From: SZUA-100 sp965248135 | GTDB taxonomy: Bacteria > Pseudomonadota > Alphaproteobacteria > Rhizobiales > Rhizobiaceae | NCBI GenBank assembly: GCA_965248135.1 | Contig: CBDFIN010000008.1 | Coordinates: forward strand, 186,001 to 250,000 | Direction of reading: 5' to 3' | DNA length: 64,000 nucleotides | Translations under genes and position numbers: made by a program | Shown here: positions 16,763-26,393 of the stretch, in pieces | Layout of the letters: every line of letters begins with the position of its first letter | Numbering within the stretch: the first letter of the stretch is position 1 | Notes under the pieces: model-generated | The model's database searches: none | The model's input: the letters and a program-made list of their open reading frames with translations, nothing else | Told to the model about the DNA's origin: nothing

Positions 16763-17698
16763 GTGGCGGCTTTTAAGGGGCTTTGGGCTAACTCCTGGGG
16801 TGAATGGCTGGAATACCTGCTGAAAAACAGCCTCATGGCTATTTTGGAATATCCTGCCCCTGGGCTTTCGCTTGCAGCACTCCCCCGGTTTCTACTTGAC
16901 CATGCTTTCCGAGAGCACGTGCTTGAATATGTAACCGACCCTGAAATTCGCCGTTTCTGGGAGAATTTCTTTGGTGAGCTTGACCAGCGCCAGGAACTTG
17001 AGCGCGTGTCTTCGACACTCAACAAGGCAGGAAAGCTCGCCCTCTCCCCTACCCTACGCAATATTCTCGGGCAGCAAAAACCCGGGTTTGATTTCAAACG
17101 TGCAATGGACAGCAAGCAAATACTACTGGTCAACCTCTCAAAAGGGCTGCTTGGAGCTGACAATTCTAACTTGTTAGGCTCTCTCTTTGTTTCGCACCTT
17201 GTGCATTTGACAATGCAACGTGCTGCCATTCCGGAGAGCGAGCGCATTGACCACCATTTATACATTGACGAATTTCAGAACTTCACGACCAGAGAATTTG
17301 AGAGCATCTTATCAGAGGCTCGCAAATACAGGCTCTGCTTAACCGTTGCCCACCAGTACCTAGACCAGGTTGACCCCTCCATACTCAAAGCCATAACCGG
17401 CAATGTCGGCACCCTTGCCATGTTTTCCCTTGCCGCTGCCGACGCGCAAGCGCTTAAAGCGGAGGTTGCGCCAGTACCAGCCGAGAGCCTTATGATTTCA
17501 GGGCGCGGTAAGTTTTGGGTGCGCTCCAGAGCAGACGGCAGGTATCAAGACCCCCATATTGTTTGCGGATTCCCGCCAGTTGACGAGCAGAGCCGCAATA
17601 GTCTTGCGCGGGTTATAAACAACAGTCGTATCCGTTTTGCTACACCACGCGCTCAGGTGGAAAAGAAACTGGCAGCATGGTATGACAATTACAAATAG
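16763..17698 (+). pseudogene. 5'-truncated TraG/TraD-like conjugative coupling ATPase
   Basis: About 311 residues matching the C-terminal half of a VirD4/TraD/TraG-type ATPase (TraM-recognition region). The LWANSWGEWLEYLLKNSLMA block opens it. A Walker B-like HHLYIDEFQNFTT and the SEARKYRLCLTVAHQYLDQ block follow. The Walker A half is missing, because the sequence before about 16763 is the opposite strand of the molybdopterin gene. Any upstream ATG (such as 16646) would read antisense molybdopterin sequence. It marks the eroded edge of a conjugative or mobilizable island. Confidence 0.85.
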
Positions 17699-17709
17699 TG
17701 CGAAAACAT

Positions 17710-18696
17710 ATGACCAAAACACCCCGAAAACTCACGAGAAGAAAACCCAGTCCCCTAGTGCTTACTGAGCGCGACCGGCTCATTCTGGAATGGGTGTATC
17801 GGCATCGGTTTTTAACCACAGACCATATCCAAACTATCACCGCCTCGAAGAGCCGCGACAAGCTGAATAAGCGGCTCAAACACTTGTTTGATGCCAAATT
17901 CCTTGACCGGCCAATCGCACAAGAGCGCCTGTTTGCCTATACCGACAAACGGCCACTTGTGCACGCTCTTGGCAATGAGGGAGCCAAATACATCGAGGAG
18001 GCTTTAAATATCAAGCTCCCCTCTTCAGTCTATTGGACGGACAAAAACCGCAAGGTACGAAGTCCGAAATTCTTGACCCACACCCTGGGAACGGCAGAGT
18101 TTTTCGTATCACTTCACGAAAGCATAGGCTCCCATGACAAAATCCGGCTTGTAAACCAAGCCGAGGTTATAGCCCAAGCGCCAGCACGCACCCAGAAGCT
18201 TGATTTTCCTCTCAGGCTAGCCACAGAGTACAAGTGGTTCAATGGCAAGCATGTAAGGCGCTCAACCGTCTCAGACGGCATTTTTGCCCTTGTAGACGGT
18301 AGAGGAGAGAAAATCCGCACCGCCTTCCACTTTCTTGAATATGACGGCAGCACCATGCCTATAGTGCGCAAGACACCCAACCAGTCTTCTATAGTCCAGA
18401 AAATGCTCGGCTATGCCGACATCTACAACCGTAAACTTCATGTAGACCGGTTTGGCTACAAGAATTTTCGCGTGCTTTTTGTTACCCGAGGCAGCGACCG
18501 TATTGCCGCAATGATTGATGCGCATAACGAGCACGTCCGGCACTTATGCCCACCTGGTGCATTTCTCTTTTCCGACTACGACGAACTCATGCAGCACTCC
18601 CCGCTCGGGGATGTGTGGGCGGATGGCAAGGGCGGGCAAACTGCGCTGGTTCCCCAGGGGAATCGCATTTGGGGTTTGACAAATATGCCTGAATAG
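17710..18696 (+). pseudogene. Replication-relaxation (Replic_Relax) family protein, 3' end replaced by ISAs1
   Basis: About 328 residues. An N-terminal winged-helix-like region (LTERDRLILEWVYRHRFLTT) is followed by the Replic_Relax domain with FHFLEYDGSTMP. Such proteins usually sit beside TraD/TraG-like genes on integrative elements, as here, and may act in relaxosome or replication functions. The ISAs1 element enters at codon LVP, so the present C-terminus (QGNRIWGLTNMPE) is IS-derived. Removing the IS and one CTGGTTCC copy restores the original end LVPKQSGHF with TAA at 19876-19878. Confidence 0.85.
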
Positions 18697-19848
18697 ATTC
18701 TTGAGGTTCCATCACGATATGGAGCCTCAAGATGTCAACAATCATAAGCTATTTCAATGATATAGACGATCCACGCACGGGCAATGCCTGCCGTCACAAG
18801 TTTTGTGACATCATGACAATCAGCCTTTTATGTGCCTTGTGTGGCGGCGAAACTGCGGTGGATATGGCCGATTTTGGCCATGCGAAGGAAGAATTTCTGC
18901 GCGATTTTCTCGAATTGCCGAATGGCACGCCGTGTCACGACACGTTTTCACGGCTGTTTCGGTTGCTTAAGCCCGCAAGCTTTCAACGCCTGTTTGAGAA
19001 GTTCCGTGCTGATTTTGCCCAGGCACGCGATGCCCAACCCGCCATCGCCATTGACGGCAAAGAGATGCGTCGCACCTTTGACAGGGCCGCCAATCAATCC
19101 GGCCTGAACGTGGTGACCGCCTTTGCGCATGGGGCTCGTTTGAGCCTCGGTATTATCGAAAGTGCCAAGGGTGGTGGCGAGATTTTGGCCCTACGTGAGT
19201 TGATCAAAATGCTCGACATCAAGGGCATGACGATCACTGCTGACGCGCTGCATTGCCAACGCGAGACCTGTGAGTTGATCGTGCGTGAAGGCGGCGATTA
19301 CTGTGTGCAACTGAAGGGCAATCAGGGCGATATGCAGGCGGATGTGCGGGCCTTCATTGATGATCAAGAGACTGATTATATTGACGAATATATCTCAACT
19401 GACGCCAACCATGGCCGCATTGAAGAGCGATGTTACCATGTCTACAGCACTACGCAATATCTTGACGACACACACAAATGGCCAAGCCTCAAGACCTTCG
19501 TCCATGTCACTTCAACACGTGAAATGAACGGAAAATCAAGCCGCTGCGAACGCGTTTATCTCATGTCAAAACCCCCACAAGCGCAGGAAGCTGCAACCAT
19601 TATTCGGGGGCATTGGCAAATTGAAAACAGCCTTCACTGGTCGCTTGATGTCATTATGAATGATGATCTCCATCGCGCTCGCAAAGACAACGCACCGATC
19701 AATTTTGCAGCCCTCAGACGTATCGCACTAAACATCATAAAGGCAAATCAGGACAAGGGATCAAACCGCGTAAAATTCAAACGCGCTGGCTGGAATGATG
19801 ATTTCCTGCTTTCACTCCTAAACAACTTTTGAAATGCGATTGCCCTGG
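18654..19848 (+). mobile_element. ISAs1-family insertion sequence
   Basis: 1195 bp with inverted ends CCAGGGGAATCGCATTT (18654-18670) and the near-complement at 19832-19848 (one mismatch). It is flanked by the 8-bp target duplication CTGGTTCC at 18646-18653 and 19849-19856. A further stem (cttgaggttcc...ggagcctcaag, about 18699-18731) lies just before the transposase start. Its terminal sequence is closely similar to the ends of the ~205-bp MITE-like repeats elsewhere in the window. Confidence 0.9.
18732..19832 (+). CDS. ISAs1-family transposase
   Basis: 366 residues with the DDE_Tnp_1-associated N-terminus (YFNDIDDPRTGNACRHKFCDI) and a DDE core: IAIDGKEMRRTFD, TITADALHCQ, and the late RGHWQIENSLHWSLDV block with the Glu. 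The full family length and lack of internal stops suggest it could be active, which matters for the MITE-like repeats with matching ends. Confidence 0.93.
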   Translation: MSTIISYFNDIDDPRTGNACRHKFCDIMTISLLCALCGGETAVDMADFGHAKEEFLRDFLELPNGTPCHDTFSRLFRLLKPASFQRLFEKFRADFAQARDAQPAIAIDGKEMRRTFDRAANQSGLNVVTAFAHGARLSLGIIESAKGGGEILALRELIKMLDIKGMTITADALHCQRETCELIVREGGDYCVQLKGNQGDMQADVRAFIDDQETDYIDEYISTDANHGRIEERCYHVYSTTQYLDDTHKWPSLKTFVHVTSTREMNGKSSRCERVYLMSKPPQAQEAATIIRGHWQIENSLHWSLDVIMNDDLHRARKDNAPINFAALRRIALNIIKANQDKGSNRVKFKRAGWNDDFLLSLLNNF

Positions 19849-20068
19849 CTGGTTCCCAAGCAATCTGGACACTTCTAAAAACCCCTGATCCGATTCGAGG
19901 CGTCGAGACACCAGACGCTCACCATACTGGTACTATCCTTGAGGTTTCTTGAAATGTCCTTCTTTATTGCCAAGATGACAAAAAAGTTAGAATACTTTTA
20001 AGAAATTGATAGGTTTTCAACTGAGTCCAAGCTTCAAAGCAGGCGAGCAATTCATATGCAACTGGTGC

Positions 20069-20245
20069 CTATTTTGCTCTGGATTTTGTGGTTTTTGCCT
20101 TCTCAGGGGTGTCACCTAGAGACAGGGTTACGTTTTTTTCAGACGTATTGTCCCACGGACCACTCTCTCTTGTGGCTTGTTTCTCGCTCTCCATAACTAG
20201 CTCATTATCACGGCGCCAAATTTTTCGCAGAAACAAACTCTCTAG
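20069..20245 (-). pseudogene. 3' end of the AT-rich membrane protein gene cut by IS1380 copy 2
   Basis: Read leftward from CTAG (20242-20245), the frame continues ESLFLRKIWRRDNELVMESE and ends TTKSRAK with TAG at 20069-20071. Keeping one CTAG joins it in frame to the 5' part at 21846-22680, adding a hydrophilic, charged tail of about 57 residues to the membrane domain. Confidence 0.8.
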
Positions 20246-21845
20246 CCCGAATTATTCACCAGGCCTTTCAGGTTTCATCCGGGCGTGAAGGATTAACCGG
20301 GCTAACGGCGGGAGTTTGATTGGAACATTTAATACGCGTTTGGGGTTGTTGTTGGGGGGTAATCATCGGCTCCTGCCGCGTTGATTACGGGCTCTGGGCG
20401 TTGATGCGTCCCATCAACAAGACGAGCAATTGACGGTGCGGGCAAGCCGTTGGCAGGGCAATTTTAATCCTCGATTTCAACTGTTCAATACGCACCGCGA
20501 TTTTCAGGAATGTGCGCCGGATGGTCTCGAAGGTGGCGGTTCTAAACCGCGAACGTTTTGGGGCTGCCCCGCGCAATAATAATAACAGCCAGTAAGCACC
20601 GGTGTGCAGAAACAACCGGAACTGGTTGGCCTCCCAGCGGTGGCAGGAGGTGCGGTCTGATTTGGTGTAGAGTTTGTGTTCCTTGATCAGGTTTTCCATT
20701 TTTCCGCGTGCACAATAGACCTTCTCATAAAGATGCTTGGCCCGCCCTGGCAGATTGGTGACGATGAAGCGGGTATCGCTGCCCAATTTGGTTGCCTCAA
20801 CACGGGCGATGACCTTGCGCTCCTTTGACCAGCTTTTGGCACCGTAACGAATTTGGAAGAAACGACGCACCTTGTCTTTGCCGCTCAATGCCCGACGAAC
20901 AGCAACATCCTCACTCCATGGATGGGAGAGCGTCTTTAGCCTGTTGTTGCCCGGCAGGCCGAAGATGTAGAAACAACCGTGTTGCTCCAGAAGATCCATG
21001 ACCTCTGGTGTTCCATAGTGTCCATCACCGCGCACGGTAATGACAGTGCGGGGCCAGTTGTGCCGGATACGGCGAATGACATGGCGTAAAATCCGGGCTG
21101 CTTCCTCGCCCGAAGGCCGTTTGCCGGGCCGCAATAAAAAGCAAACCGGCTTGCCCGATGCAGCATCATAAATATGAATAGGCTGAAAGCAGTATCCTTG
21201 CGCATGGGTGTTGAACAGGCAAAGCTGCTGATCGCCATATGTGCGGTCCGTGGTATCATCAATATCCAGAACAATATGACCAGGCACGGCGCTAAAACTG
21301 TCGCAGAACAGGTCAATCAGGGCCAACCCCATGCGGCCAAGCTCCCGCCAGGACGGCGTGTTTTCCAGCCGCGACAAGGTTGGCTGGGATGCTAACGCGC
21401 ATCCACTTTCCGGCAGTCGCTCGCAGGCAATCTTCAGTGCCGGATCATGGCGCAACTCATCAAGGTCATCACAGTCTTCATAGCCGCAAGCTATTGCAAA
21501 CATGCGGGTGCGGATCATGGTGGTCTGGGAATGGATGGTGCGCCCCGCATCGCGCTCGTCATGCAAGCAGGAAGCAATCATACCGGCAAAGTTCAGCTTT
21601 CGCTCGATCTCGCGCAGTATCAACACACCGCCATCAGATGACAAAGCGCCACCATCAAACCGGGCAGACATTTTGTGCCGCCCTAAAGGTGACAAACCGG
21701 GGAGAAACAGGTTATCTTCTTGCATGGCGGGCCGGATTTTCTGCTGAGGGTGAATGATCTTGTTCAAACACCGAAATCATACGCTATTTCAACAGCTTGA
21801 TCCATGCCCGCCAGCTATATTAGGCACCCTGATGAATAATCCGGG
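20246..21845 (-). mobile_element. IS1380-family insertion sequence, copy 2
   Basis: 1600 bp, same ends as copy 1 (CCCGAATTATTC.../...GAATAATCCGGG), and again flanked by CTAG (20242-20245 and 21846-21849). The two copies lie in the same orientation about 10.5 kb apart, so recombination between them could delete or circularise the intervening accessory DNA. Confidence 0.92.
20385..21767 (-). CDS. IS1380-family transposase (copy 2)
   Basis: 460 residues, essentially the same protein as copy 1 but with the KSD residues kept in LYTKSDRTSC and KMSARF instead of EISARF near the N-terminus. The DDE core is complete. This is the better candidate for the active version because it lacks the 2-residue deletion. 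Confidence 0.92.
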   Translation of the reverse strand: MNKIIHPQQKIRPAMQEDNLFLPGLSPLGRHKMSARFDGGALSSDGGVLILREIERKLNFAGMIASCLHDERDAGRTIHSQTTMIRTRMFAIACGYEDCDDLDELRHDPALKIACERLPESGCALASQPTLSRLENTPSWRELGRMGLALIDLFCDSFSAVPGHIVLDIDDTTDRTYGDQQLCLFNTHAQGYCFQPIHIYDAASGKPVCFLLRPGKRPSGEEAARILRHVIRRIRHNWPRTVITVRGDGHYGTPEVMDLLEQHGCFYIFGLPGNNRLKTLSHPWSEDVAVRRALSGKDKVRRFFQIRYGAKSWSKERKVIARVEATKLGSDTRFIVTNLPGRAKHLYEKVYCARGKMENLIKEHKLYTKSDRTSCHRWEANQFRLFLHTGAYWLLLLLRGAAPKRSRFRTATFETIRRTFLKIAVRIEQLKSRIKIALPTACPHRQLLVLLMGRINAQSP

Positions 21846-22680
21846 CTAGTTTTTTATAATTACTCAATATGAGCGCTATTAATACAATTAAAGTAAAACT
21901 CAATATTACCTTACCAGCGTTTCCAAAATTTAGTATATAAAGTATTACTTCATTGTATAAGAATACTAAACTATTGAGCAATATCATTACAGGCTCCATG
22001 ATAAAAAATCTCCAACTTGAGTCAAATAGGGAAAACAATATATTATGAAATACGGTATTCTTTGACACATCACTATAAATTACAGCCAAAAATATATACG
22101 ATAAAGGCAATATAATAAAGTTATAAAACACACCTCCTTTCTCTAATGATTTAGTTAGATTGATTATATCTGAGATTTTCCTAATATATAATTTTATATT
22201 ATTGATAATTCTTTTTACAAATCCAACTTTTTCCGATGCTTTGTCACTTGGATCAGAAGTGCTTGTTTTGATAGAGGTTAAATTTTCTTGCGGTTTTGAA
22301 TCTGGGGATATATTTTTGCGTATGTAGTTGGACAACCAAATAATCAATCCGAATACAAATACGGATACAATTGAAAAACCAATAATTTTCAATATCCATG
22401 CTGGAAAAATAACTAGACCCAGACCAAAGCATAACCAAATGATTATCGGCGTATATGTAAAAAAGAAAAAAGGAATTAGAGCAGAGATAATATTGTATAT
22501 TATTACAGTAACAGTAAATAATGTTTCCTTAAATATCTCACCTATTACATCATGAATGCCTTTTTCTTGTGTTTTTATCTCTATTATGATACGTTTTACA
22601 TTGAAAGTTAGTATGTTTCTTATGTAATATTTGTGATCTGAGGAGGAAGACATGGGAAAACACCATAATATTTCATTCAC
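21846..22680 (-). pseudogene. 5' part of an AT-rich multi-pass membrane protein, truncated by IS1380
   Basis: About 278 native residues remain before the IS-derived tail ARIIHQGA. Hydrophobic helices are evident around residues 50-80, 90-115, 190-210, 225-245 and 255-275. A Lys/Ser-rich cytoplasmic-type stretch (about 120-165) lies between them. The start may be a GTG at 22680 or the ATG at 22653 (MSSSSDHKYY). Base composition is strikingly AT-rich compared with the flanks, which indicates recent acquisition. No family is recognised. The reconstructed protein with 20069-20245 would have about 335 residues. Confidence 0.7.
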
Positions 22681-22843
22681 TAGCTTTCTACTTACCTGCG
22701 TAGTCGTAATTTTGGAGTATCATCGAATTCCAGATACATTTTTCTCAAGTGCGACTACACCTATAACAGCCTTACTCTGTTATGCAATTATTTTCGCTCT
22801 GTGTGAAGTTGTTGTAAAACGGATAAGAATAAGTAGAAGATGA
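22652..22843 (+). CDS. Small two-helix membrane protein, unknown function
   Basis: 63 residues with two hydrophobic segments (TSFLLTCVVVILEY and ITALLCYAIIFALCEVVV) and a basic tail KRIRISRR. A strong ribosome site (AGGAGG, 6 nt upstream) precedes the ATG, and a rho-independent terminator follows at 22852-22881. Both support expression. The start lies inside a CATG palindrome shared with a possible start of the divergent membrane gene. Confidence 0.6.
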   Translation: MGKHHNISFTSFLLTCVVVILEYHRIPDTFFSSATTPITALLCYAIIFALCEVVVKRIRISRR

Positions 22844-22851
22844 AGTGAAAA

Positions 22852-22881
22852 ATGCTGCGAAATCCACCGCAGCATTTTTTT
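22852..22881 (+). terminator. Rho-independent terminator
   Basis: An 8-bp perfect stem (ATGCTGCG / CGCAGCAT) with an 8-nt loop, followed by a T7 run, placed 9 bp after the stop of the 63-residue gene. Confidence 0.85.
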
Positions 22882-22914
22882 GGCTGCTGTAAAACGAAAT
22901 ACAGCTTATCCGCA

Positions 22915-23034
22915 TTATGTTGTTATCTGCGCAGCCAGCCAATCAAAATGTATCAAGCATGACGCGCGCCTCGGAAACGCCAATACCCCATCTTCAAACT
23001 CACTCCAAATTGATTTTTTAGGTAACTTAGTCAT
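22915..23034 (-). CDS. Small ORF coupled to the AlpA-like gene
   Basis: 39 residues (MTKLPKKSIWSEFEDG...). The start overlaps the stop of the upstream regulator gene as ATGA, suggesting coupled translation. No family is recognised. It may be a small element-encoded protein or the truncated start of a longer gene lost on island decay. Confidence 0.4.
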   Translation of the reverse strand: MTKLPKKSIWSEFEDGVLAFPRRASCLIHFDWLAAQITT

Positions 23035-23267
23035 TTGTCTCCAATCTCGGATGTCGAACCATAAGCAAAACCCTCAAGCCATTCGACAAGATCACATCGG
23101 CGATAAAGAACGCGGGAGCGAAGACCTGGACCAGCCTTGAGGAAAGTTGGACCAGAGCCATCGACACGCATGCGCTCAAGGGTTTTTGGAGAAAGCCGAA
23201 GAACTGCTGCCGCTTCTGTGGTAATCAGGTATTGTGTTTCATTATCGATCTTCGTTGCGTCGGTCAT
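23031..23267 (-). CDS. AlpA/excisionase-like helix-turn-helix protein
   Basis: 78 residues. Core LITTEAAAVLRLSPKTLERM is a MerR/AlpA-type winged HTH, followed by RVLYRRCDLVEWLEG, the usual end of HTH_17 excisionase-like proteins. AGGAGA lies 8 nt before the chosen ATG; a longer frame to 23429 exists but has no comparable support. Such proteins regulate integrase or excision in genomic islands. Its position next to the 3' end of tRNA-Lys fits an island boundary, although no integrase gene remains. Confidence 0.8.
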   Translation of the reverse strand: MTDATKIDNETQYLITTEAAAVLRLSPKTLERMRVDGSGPTFLKAGPGLRSRVLYRRCDLVEWLEGFAYGSTSEIGDK

Positions 23268-23643
23268 TGTTTTGTCTCCTGCTCTTTTGCAAGACCGCCC
23301 ATTGCGGCCTGTCGCAGAAGACGGGGCAAGACAAAGGACAGGTTGCTGCCCTGAAACCGGAGGCGCACGCTCGCGTGCGGGGCTTGGCGGGCTGGACAAG
23401 GAATGCCACCCTGCGACAACCAAGGCCACTATGGCGCGGGATTTGGAATGCAGGAGTTAATTGAAGAATCGCACAAAAACCGAAGTGAATTGCAACACTC
23501 GACACATATCGCCATACTCGGAACAGCTGATATTTTCGGCAAATCTTTTGATTCAGAGTGGTATCTATTTGGTAGCTAAAAAGGTTTCCGAAATTTACTA
23601 GAATTTTAGTTACGGCATAACTAATTGATATTCTTGAGATATT
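23268..23643. other. Non-coding stretch between AlpA-like gene and tRNA-Lys
   Basis: 376 bp, presumably holding the promoter of the AlpA-like gene. The half next to the tRNA is AT-rich. No gene, integrase remnant or clear attachment repeat of the tRNA 3' end was seen. Confidence 0.5.
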
Positions 23644-23719
<76 letters not shown>

Positions 23720-23947
23720 GTCTAAACCCGATCTTGCTTGGTCGCAAGCGTGTTCATTGGCCGATATAGCCATCAATGAAGTCCGTGTCCAGCATTCAAT
23801 TCGGCATTGTTGGCCTGCTTCCAAAGGGCTCGCAATCGGTAAAAGCCAGGTTCTACCGGGGCATTTATGGCGGTACTACTTGAAATTTATTCAGTCCGCA
23901 ATTTCTTTGCTCACGGCAATTCTTCGCTTCGCTCGCAAAACCTTGCC

Positions 23948-24856
23948 TCAAATCATCAAATTGCCGCGGGCCGTGACCACGGCTTCACCGCCGATGCGGG
24001 CCGTGACGAGCGCACCGTCTTTAATGTCAAGCTGCAGTTCGATCAGCGATGGCCGCCCCATCTCAAACCCCTGTTCTATGCGGTAGAGGTGAATTCCATC
24101 CGATGGTTTTTTATAGGCCATGACGGCTCCGGCAAAAGCTGCAACTGCAGAGCCCGTTGCCGGGTCCTCTTTGATACCCGCAGCAGGCCAGAACATGCGG
24201 GCATGAAAGTGGCTGTCGGCGTTCTCGCACTGGCTACTATAGACAAAGGCGTTGTTGTGATGGCCACTGCCAAAGGCTGACGCCCAGGCATTACTTTCCG
24301 GTTCGATGCGCCGAATAGCTTCCAGCCCTTCAACCGGGACAATCGTAAAAGGCGCACCGCCAGACCACCGGGCCGGCTGATGACTGCCAAACCCGATGTC
24401 GCTGGCCGACAGGCCAAGCGCTGCGGCGATTGCTTCTTTGGAACGGGTTTCGCCGACTTGAGACGGCAATTGTGGCAGGGTAAATCTGCCCGAACCGCGA
24501 CCGTCACCGACCTTCACATCACAGTGCACCGCACCAATGCGCTCTTCTAAAATGACCTTTTGGGCAGGTGCGCTGCCCTCACCGAGCCCCGCCTCAAGCG
24601 CCAGTAATATCGCCGTTCCCACCGTTGGATGGCCGGCAAATGGCAACTCGCCACCGGGCGTGAAAATTCTCACCGGCGCCCGCAATCCACCGTCTTCAAA
24701 TCCGGTGACAAAAACTGTCTCAGAGAGATTGAATTCGCCGGCGATTTTTTGCATCAGCGCGTCATCAAGCCCTGAACTTTCCAGCACAACCGCAAGCGGA
24801 TTGCCGGCTAGCGGCTCATCGGTGAACACATTGAGGATAGCATAGGGACGTAACAT
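23948..24856 (-). CDS. PhzF family isomerase-like protein
   Basis: 302 residues of the diaminopimelate-epimerase-fold PhzF family. The catalytic Glu is in FNLSETVFV (about residue 46), with the GHPTVG motif near residue 75 and the DPATGSAVAAF motif in the second half-domain. The family includes trans-2,3-dihydro-3-hydroxyanthranilate isomerase, but most members outside phenazine clusters have unknown substrates. No other phenazine gene is nearby. Its start lies 10 bp after the antiporter stop, so the two probably form one transcript. Confidence 0.88.
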   Translation of the reverse strand: MLRPYAILNVFTDEPLAGNPLAVVLESSGLDDALMQKIAGEFNLSETVFVTGFEDGGLRAPVRIFTPGGELPFAGHPTVGTAILLALEAGLGEGSAPAQKVILEERIGAVHCDVKVGDGRGSGRFTLPQLPSQVGETRSKEAIAAALGLSASDIGFGSHQPARWSGGAPFTIVPVEGLEAIRRIEPESNAWASAFGSGHHNNAFVYSSQCENADSHFHARMFWPAAGIKEDPATGSAVAAFAGAVMAYKKPSDGIHLYRIEQGFEMGRPSLIELQLDIKDGALVTARIGGEAVVTARGNLMI

Positions 24857-24865
24857 GGTGTTTTC

Positions 24866-26125
24866 TCAAATCAGCGTCGGATCAACGGTTCGATTGACCA
24901 GCGCCTTGACGGTCAAGCCCTGCACGATGATGGAAAACAGCACCACCGCATAGGTTGCCGTCAATATTAGCGGTTTTTCGGGGATCGCGGGCAACGACAG
25001 GACCAGCGCCACCGAAATGCCGCCGCGCAGCCCACCCCAGGTTAATACAGGGATGGCACCACGTGAAAACGTCTGGCGAAAGGACAGCAGCAAGATCGGT
25101 ATCGACACCGAGATGTAGCGCGATATCAACGCGATGGGCACGGCCGAAGCAGCAATCCAGGCCAGCGACGGGGCAAACCCGAGCACCAGAATTTCCAGAC
25201 CTATTAACAAGAACAGCACAGAGTTGAGAATTTCGTCAATCAGTTCCCAAAATCCGAAAAGATGCTGCCGGGTAAGTTCGCTCATGCCTATGCGAGCACC
25301 ACGATTGCCGATCAGCAAACCGGCGATCACCACCGCTATCGGCCCGGAAAGGTGAAACCGCTGGGCCAGCGCATAAGTGCCGGCAACGACCCCCAGTGTG
25401 ATCAGTATTTCCAGCGAGTATTCATCAATCGTCGCCATCGCCCGATAGGCAATCCAGCCGGTCACCAGGCCCAGCAAGGCACCACCACCGGCTTCGACAA
25501 AAAACAACTCCGCCACATGGGCAGCGCTCACATGTTCTCCACCTGAACCGGCAGCAATGGCCACAAGAATGGTGAACAAGACCACGCCGACCCCGTCATT
25601 GAACAGGGATTCCCCGGCAATCTTGGCCTCAATCGTGTGCGGCACGTTGACCGATTTTAACAGGCTCAGCACAGCAACCGGATCGGTTGGCGAAATCAGC
25701 GCGCCAAATACCAGCGCCCAAAGAAATGGCAACTGGACACCAAACAGCCCACAGACAAACCAAAAACTGGTTCCCACCAGCGCCGTCGAAATCAAAATTC
25801 CGCCGGTGGCCATAAGGCCGATGGCCCAGCGCTGGTCGCGCAGATAGTCGAAATCCACATGCATAGCGCCGGCAAACAGCAAAAACGCCAACATGCCTTC
25901 CATGACGGTCGAATAGAAATCGATTTGTCCGATCACCGATTGAAGGGCGTCGGTGATGCCCAAAAGCGGGAAGAAATACTCAAGCAGCAAGAGCGCCATT
26001 GAAGCGACAAGCGCCATCACCAAAAGCCCGATAGTATGCGGCAAGCGCATTAAATAGTGATTGATCCAGCCGAAAAAGGCAGACAGCGCCAATAGCAGCG
26101 CGGCAATTTCAAATATTGAAAGCAT
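24866..26125 (-). CDS. CPA1-family sodium/proton antiporter (NhaP type)
   Basis: About 419 residues with 11-13 membrane helices. Ion-binding motifs are SPTDPVAVLSLL and ESLFNDGVGVV, as in NhaP/NhaG. It exchanges cytoplasmic Na+ or K+ for H+ at the inner membrane. The start at 26125 (MLSIFEIAALL) begins directly with the first helix; an upstream Met at 26176 would add 17 polar residues. phzF-like follows after 9 bp. Confidence 0.9.
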   Translation of the reverse strand: MLSIFEIAALLLALSAFFGWINHYLMRLPHTIGLLVMALVASMALLLLEYFFPLLGITDALQSVIGQIDFYSTVMEGMLAFLLFAGAMHVDFDYLRDQRWAIGLMATGGILISTALVGTSFWFVCGLFGVQLPFLWALVFGALISPTDPVAVLSLLKSVNVPHTIEAKIAGESLFNDGVGVVLFTILVAIAAGSGGEHVSAAHVAELFFVEAGGGALLGLVTGWIAYRAMATIDEYSLEILITLGVVAGTYALAQRFHLSGPIAVVIAGLLIGNRGARIGMSELTRQHLFGFWELIDEILNSVLFLLIGLEILVLGFAPSLAWIAASAVPIALISRYISVSIPILLLSFRQTFSRGAIPVLTWGGLRGGISVALVLSLPAIPEKPLILTATYAVVLFSIIVQGLTVKALVNRTVDPTLI

Positions 26126-26320
26126 GGTAACGGGCAATCTCCCTGGCAGCCACTGCTGTTTTATCACATCATCCATAGCGAAATTTGGCCAGGGTGCAAA
26201 TTACTTAAAAATTTGGTCGATACAATCAAGCCTGCTTACTTCATGACCTGGGGCCCGAACCGGAACATTGGTTGCAACGTTTTTGATATTAATGAAGTTT
26301 CAAGTGTGCATAATATTGCG

Positions 26321-26393
26321 GGGTCTGTTGAGTATCAGGATTTGGACGCGGCGCATTTTGCGCCACAACCGAAACCTGATATTTAACAGACCC
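26321..26393. repeat. 73-bp palindrome (type D) adjoining the CTAGTGG repeats
   Basis: A near-perfect hairpin: GGGTCTGTT pairs with AACAGACCC at the ends, TATCAGG with CCTGATA further in, and GGCGCA with TGCGCC around a short loop. Its last base is the first base of the CTAG that starts the next palindrome. It is seen once in the window. Confidence 0.8.

Noticed and set aside
23137..23460. 107-codon + strand frame opposite the AlpA-like gene
   Set aside because: Antisense to the HTH gene, with no ribosome site or recognisable motif.
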